From positions 1-6,514 of the forward strand of contig JAPUKT010000034.1 of assembly GCA_027295555.1 (NCBI GenBank): 6,514 nucleotides of DNA, in the 5' to 3' direction. The position numbers were made by a program, and so were the translations under genes. Below the pieces are notes generated by a model. It searched no databases, was not told the DNA's origin, and saw nothing but the letters and a program-made list of their open reading frames with translations. Shown here piece after piece: positions 3,880 through 6,514 of the stretch. Every line of letters starts with the position of its first letter. The stretch's first letter is position 1. This DNA is from Deltaproteobacteria bacterium. Its GTDB lineage: Bacteria; Myxococcota_A; Polyangia; Polyangiales; Houyiibacteriaceae.

Positions 3880-6514
3880 GTGCAAACTCCTTGGAACGCG
3901 TCAAACTACGCCGTGCTCGAGACACGACCCATCCGAGAACACCCCTACGCGCCGTTCATCGACCGCGTGCGCAAGCCCGCCCAGTACCTCGGTGGTGAGC
4001 AGGGGGAAACTCGCAAGTCGTGGGAGGACGTTCGGTGTCGGATCTGCCTCGCGTTTCCCGATCTCTACGAAATCGGCATGAGCCACCTCGGCTACAAGAT
4101 CCTCTACGACATCGTCAATCAGAGCCCAGACTTCCTCGCGGAGCGCGCTTACGCGGCCTGGCCTGACATGGAAGCGGAGCTTCGCGCACACCGACAGCCG
4201 CTCTGCTCGCTCGAAAGCGCTCGAGGCTTGCACGAGTTCGACATCGTCGGCTTCTCCCTCCAGTACGAGCTCACCTACACCAACGTTCTGCAGATTCTCG
4301 AGCTCGGACACATTCCACTTTTCGCGGACGATCGGGGCGACGACGACCCGCTGATCGTTGCGGGCGGCCCCACCGCGACGCACGCCGAACCCATGTCCCC
4401 GTTCATCGACGCATTCCTAATCGGCGATGGGGAACGAAAAGTGCCCGAGCTGATGAATGCTTGGGCCGCGATGAAGGAAGCAGGGCTTCCACGCGCAGAG
4501 CGGCTTCGGCGAATTGCCGAGCTCGGTGCGTTCTACGTGCCGTCGCTCTACCAGACGACTCTGTGTCCGGACACCCAAGTGCACGTGGTCGAGCCCAAGG
4601 ATCCCAGCGCCCCGTTCCCGGTCCGGCGCGAGATCGTCCCGGACATCAACGAGTACCCGTTTCCCGTCGACGGACCGATCGCCAACTGCCAAACCGTGTT
4701 CGACCGAGCGTCTATCGAAATCGCGCGCGGCTGTACCGAGGGCTGTCGGTTTTGCCAGGCCGGGATGATCTATCGGCCGGTGCGCGAGCGGGACCCCAAT
4801 GCCATCGTGGATGCCATGATGCGCTCGGTCTCGGAGGCCGGATACGACGAAGCGTCCCTCACCTCCCTTTCTACCGCGGACTACAGCGCGATCGCGCCAC
4901 TGGTGCGCAAATCGGTCGAGGCCTTGGCCTCGCGCCAAGTTTCCCTCAGCGTCTCCTCGCTCCGCGCGTACGGGCTCGGCGAGGACGTGCTGGATGACAT
5001 GAAGACGCAGCGCGCGGGCGGTCTGACCTTTGCTCCGGAGGCCGGCAGTCAACGGATGCGCGATGTCGTCAACAAGAACGTGACGGACGACCAACTCATG
5101 GAAACCGCGAAGCGTGTGTTCTCGCGCGGTTGGAGCAAGATGAAGCTGTACTTCATGATCGGTCTTCCGACAGAGGAAGACGAGGACGTTCGGGACATCG
5201 TGCGCACCGGGGCTCGTGCGCTCGACGTCGCCCGCAAAGTGCAAGGCAACAAGCGGGCTCGGGTCACTGTCAGCGTATCGACCCACGTGCCGAAGCCGCA
5301 TACACCTTTTCAGTGGTGCGCCATGGACTCCCATGAAGAGATCGTGCGGAAGCAATCGGTGCTTCGCAACGAAGCCGCGCCCACTCGCGTCAAGCTCAAG
5401 ATGCATGACTCGCACGGATCGTGGCTGGAGGGCATACTCGCCCGCGGCGACCGGCGCTTGGGGGCAGTCATCCACGGCGCCTACGAGAGGGGCGCGCGTT
5501 TCGACTCGTGGGACGAGCGGTTCGACCTCGAGGCGTGGTCGGCATCCCTGGAGGGGGCGGGAGTAGATCCCGCGTTGTTCCTCGGGACGATTCCGGTCGA
5601 CGCGCGACTTCCCTGGGACCACATCGACGTGGGGCTCGAGCCGGGGTTCCTCGCACGCGAGTATCGCAAGTCGCTCCGGAATCGGTTGAGCCCCCCGTGC
5701 GGAAAAACAATCGGCAACTTCGTGCACCATACGAACGTACGCGACGCCGAAGCCAACGAGCGGCGGCTGGTTTGCTACGACTGTGGTGTCGCCTGTGATC
5801 TCACCCAGATGCGGAAAGAGCGTATCGATTTCCTCCGGGGCATGGATGCGCTCGAGCCGAGAGTTCCCCCGCCGCCCCAAACGGAGCCCGCAGAGAAGGT
5901 CGAGCGGCGGCCGTTCCATGGCGTCGACCAAGGCCCCGCGACGCGAGTGCGAATCGGCTACCGAAAGCTGGGCCGAGTCGCATATTCCTCGCACCTCGAT
6001 CTCGTCCGAAGTTTCCCGCGCATGCTCCGGAGGGTGGGTCTTCCGCTTTACTACAGCGAAGGGTTTCACCCCCTCCCGAGGTTGACTTTCGGCCCGGCGC
6101 TTCCCGTCGGGACCTCGAGCCTGTGTGAGCACGTCGACGTTCGACTGCGAGCCGCGGAAATGCCTTCGATCGATGACCTGTGCGCCGAGCTGAATCGGGT
6201 GGCGATCGACGGGATCGAGTTCTTTGGCCATGCCGAGCTCGGGCCGAACGACCCGGCGCTCAATCGCGTGCTCGACGAAGTGGAGTACGTTGCCGCGCTC
6301 TCGCGAAGTGACCTCGGGGATCTCTGGCTCCTCGGCGAGGACGCGCTTCGAGAGAGGCTCAGCGAGCCCCACGATGAGCTCACGGTCTGGCGCGATATCC
6401 GCGGGATCGGCAAGCGCGTCGACGTAGGGGCCGCACTGGTCAGCACGGTCGTGGGCGACGGTCACGACGAGCTCGAGCGTGCGGGGCTCGCAGGCAACCT
6501 CTTGCCGATCCGCA
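3880..6514 (+). CDS. B12-binding-type radical SAM protein fused to DUF2344 (TIGR03960/TIGR03936-like), 3' end outside window
   Basis: All 878 visible codons are open and the gene runs off the right edge. Residues about 20-210 form the B12-binding-like N-terminal region: HPYAPF (21-26), KPAQYLGGE (32-40), FPDLYEIGMSHLG (59-71), GFSLQYELTYTNV (124-136) and AGGPTATHAEP (161-171). The radical SAM core follows, with the 4Fe-4S motif CTEGCRFC at C285, C289 and C292, then TFAPEAGSQRMR (383-394), YFMIGLPTEEDED (424-436) and VPKPHTPFQW (470-479). Cys at 607, 632, 635 and 639 could hold a second metal site. A proline-rich linker (659-687) leads to DUF2344 (from about 688) with YSSHLD (702-707) and SEGFHPLPRL (726-735). 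By family it is a cytoplasmic radical enzyme; its substrate is not inferable here. In other bacteria such genes often sit near RNase E/G and ribosomal protein genes, which are not seen here. GTG 3880 is the chosen start, 41 bases after the previous stop, but its ribosome site is weak; GTG 3913 is an alternative. Confidence 0.93.
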   Translation, partial: MQTPWNASNYAVLETRPIREHPYAPFIDRVRKPAQYLGGEQGETRKSWEDVRCRICLAFPDLYEIGMSHLGYKILYDIVNQSPDFLAERAYAAWPDMEAELRAHRQPLCSLESARGLHEFDIVGFSLQYELTYTNVLQILELGHIPLFADDRGDDDPLIVAGGPTATHAEPMSPFIDAFLIGDGERKVPELMNAWAAMKEAGLPRAERLRRIAELGAFYVPSLYQTTLCPDTQVHVVEPKDPSAPFPVRREIVPDINEYPFPVDGPIANCQTVFDRASIEIARGCTEGCRFCQAGMIYRPVRERDPNAIVDAMMRSVSEAGYDEASLTSLSTADYSAIAPLVRKSVEALASRQVSLSVSSLRAYGLGEDVLDDMKTQRAGGLTFAPEAGSQRMRDVVNKNVTDDQLMETAKRVFSRGWSKMKLYFMIGLPTEEDEDVRDIVRTGARALDVARKVQGNKRARVTVSVSTHVPKPHTPFQWCAMDSHEEIVRKQSVLRNEAAPTRVKLKMHDSHGSWLEGILARGDRRLGAVIHGAYERGARFDSWDERFDLEAWSASLEGAGVDPALFLGTIPVDARLPWDHIDVGLEPGFLAREYRKSLRNRLSPPCGKTIGNFVHHTNVRDAEANERRLVCYDCGVACDLTQMRKERIDFLRGMDALEPRVPPPPQTEPAEKVERRPFHGVDQGPATRVRIGYRKLGRVAYSSHLDLVRSFPRMLRRVGLPLYYSEGFHPLPRLTFGPALPVGTSSLCEHVDVRLRAAEMPSIDDLCAELNRVAIDGIEFFGHAELGPNDPALNRVLDEVEYVAALSRSDLGDLWLLGEDALRERLSEPHDELTVWRDIRGIGKRVDVGAALVSTVVGDGHDELERAGLAGNLLPIR

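Noticed and set aside
4417..6465. A 682-codon open frame on the minus strand, opposite the radical SAM gene
   Set aside because: Its codons are exact reverse complements of the sense codons, so a stop appears only where the sense gene uses TTA, CTA or TCA, which this GC-rich gene avoids; its end is the sense CTA at 4417. The translation resembles no family, while the sense frame has clear motifs throughout.
1..6514. Mobile elements, CRISPR, tRNA, rRNA or tandem repeats
   Set aside because: Coding density is close to complete, and I saw no terminal repeats, transposase or integrase motifs, regularly spaced repeats or tRNA-like cloverleaf.

Overview
The window is a GC-rich, densely packed bacterial chromosomal segment of ordinary housekeeping type. 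I see no phage, insertion sequence, CRISPR array, tRNA or rRNA. GC content looks like the low-to-mid 60s percent by eye. A fused B12-type radical SAM/DUF2344 protein, a DUF697 GTPase-like protein and GC-rich codon use fit a deltaproteobacterial or myxobacterial-type organism. That placement is inference from gene content only.

Layout from left to right. (1) The 3' two thirds of a dihydrolipoyl dehydrogenase gene (lpdA) run in from the left edge and end at 912. (2) Fifteen bases later lipB (octanoyltransferase) starts and ends at 1584. The two look like one operon for lipoate-dependent 2-oxoacid dehydrogenase complexes: LipB begins lipoylation of the E2 or H protein, and LpdA reoxidises the dihydrolipoyl arm. 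(3) On the minus strand, tail to tail with lipB with zero bases between the stop codons, is a GTPase-like protein with a C-terminal DUF697 membrane domain (2619 to 1585). Its nucleotide-binding motifs are degenerate. (4) Divergent from it across about 70 bp is a plus-strand gene, probably starting at GTG 2690, for an uncharacterised protein whose C-terminal half resembles DUF1444. (5) A 41-base gap with a small dyad leads to a long plus-strand gene starting near GTG 3880 and running off the right edge. It encodes a B12-binding-type radical SAM protein (TIGR03960-like) fused to a DUF2344 (TIGR03936-like) domain. I translated it codon by codon and found no stop from 3880 to the end of the window.

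The lpdA-lipB pair is conventional. The least explained part is the centre: the divergent pair of degenerate GTPase and DUF1444-like protein, and the radical SAM/DUF2344 fusion, whose substrate I cannot tell from sequence. Long open frames opposite lpdA and opposite the radical SAM gene are shadows of GC-rich codon use, not genes.
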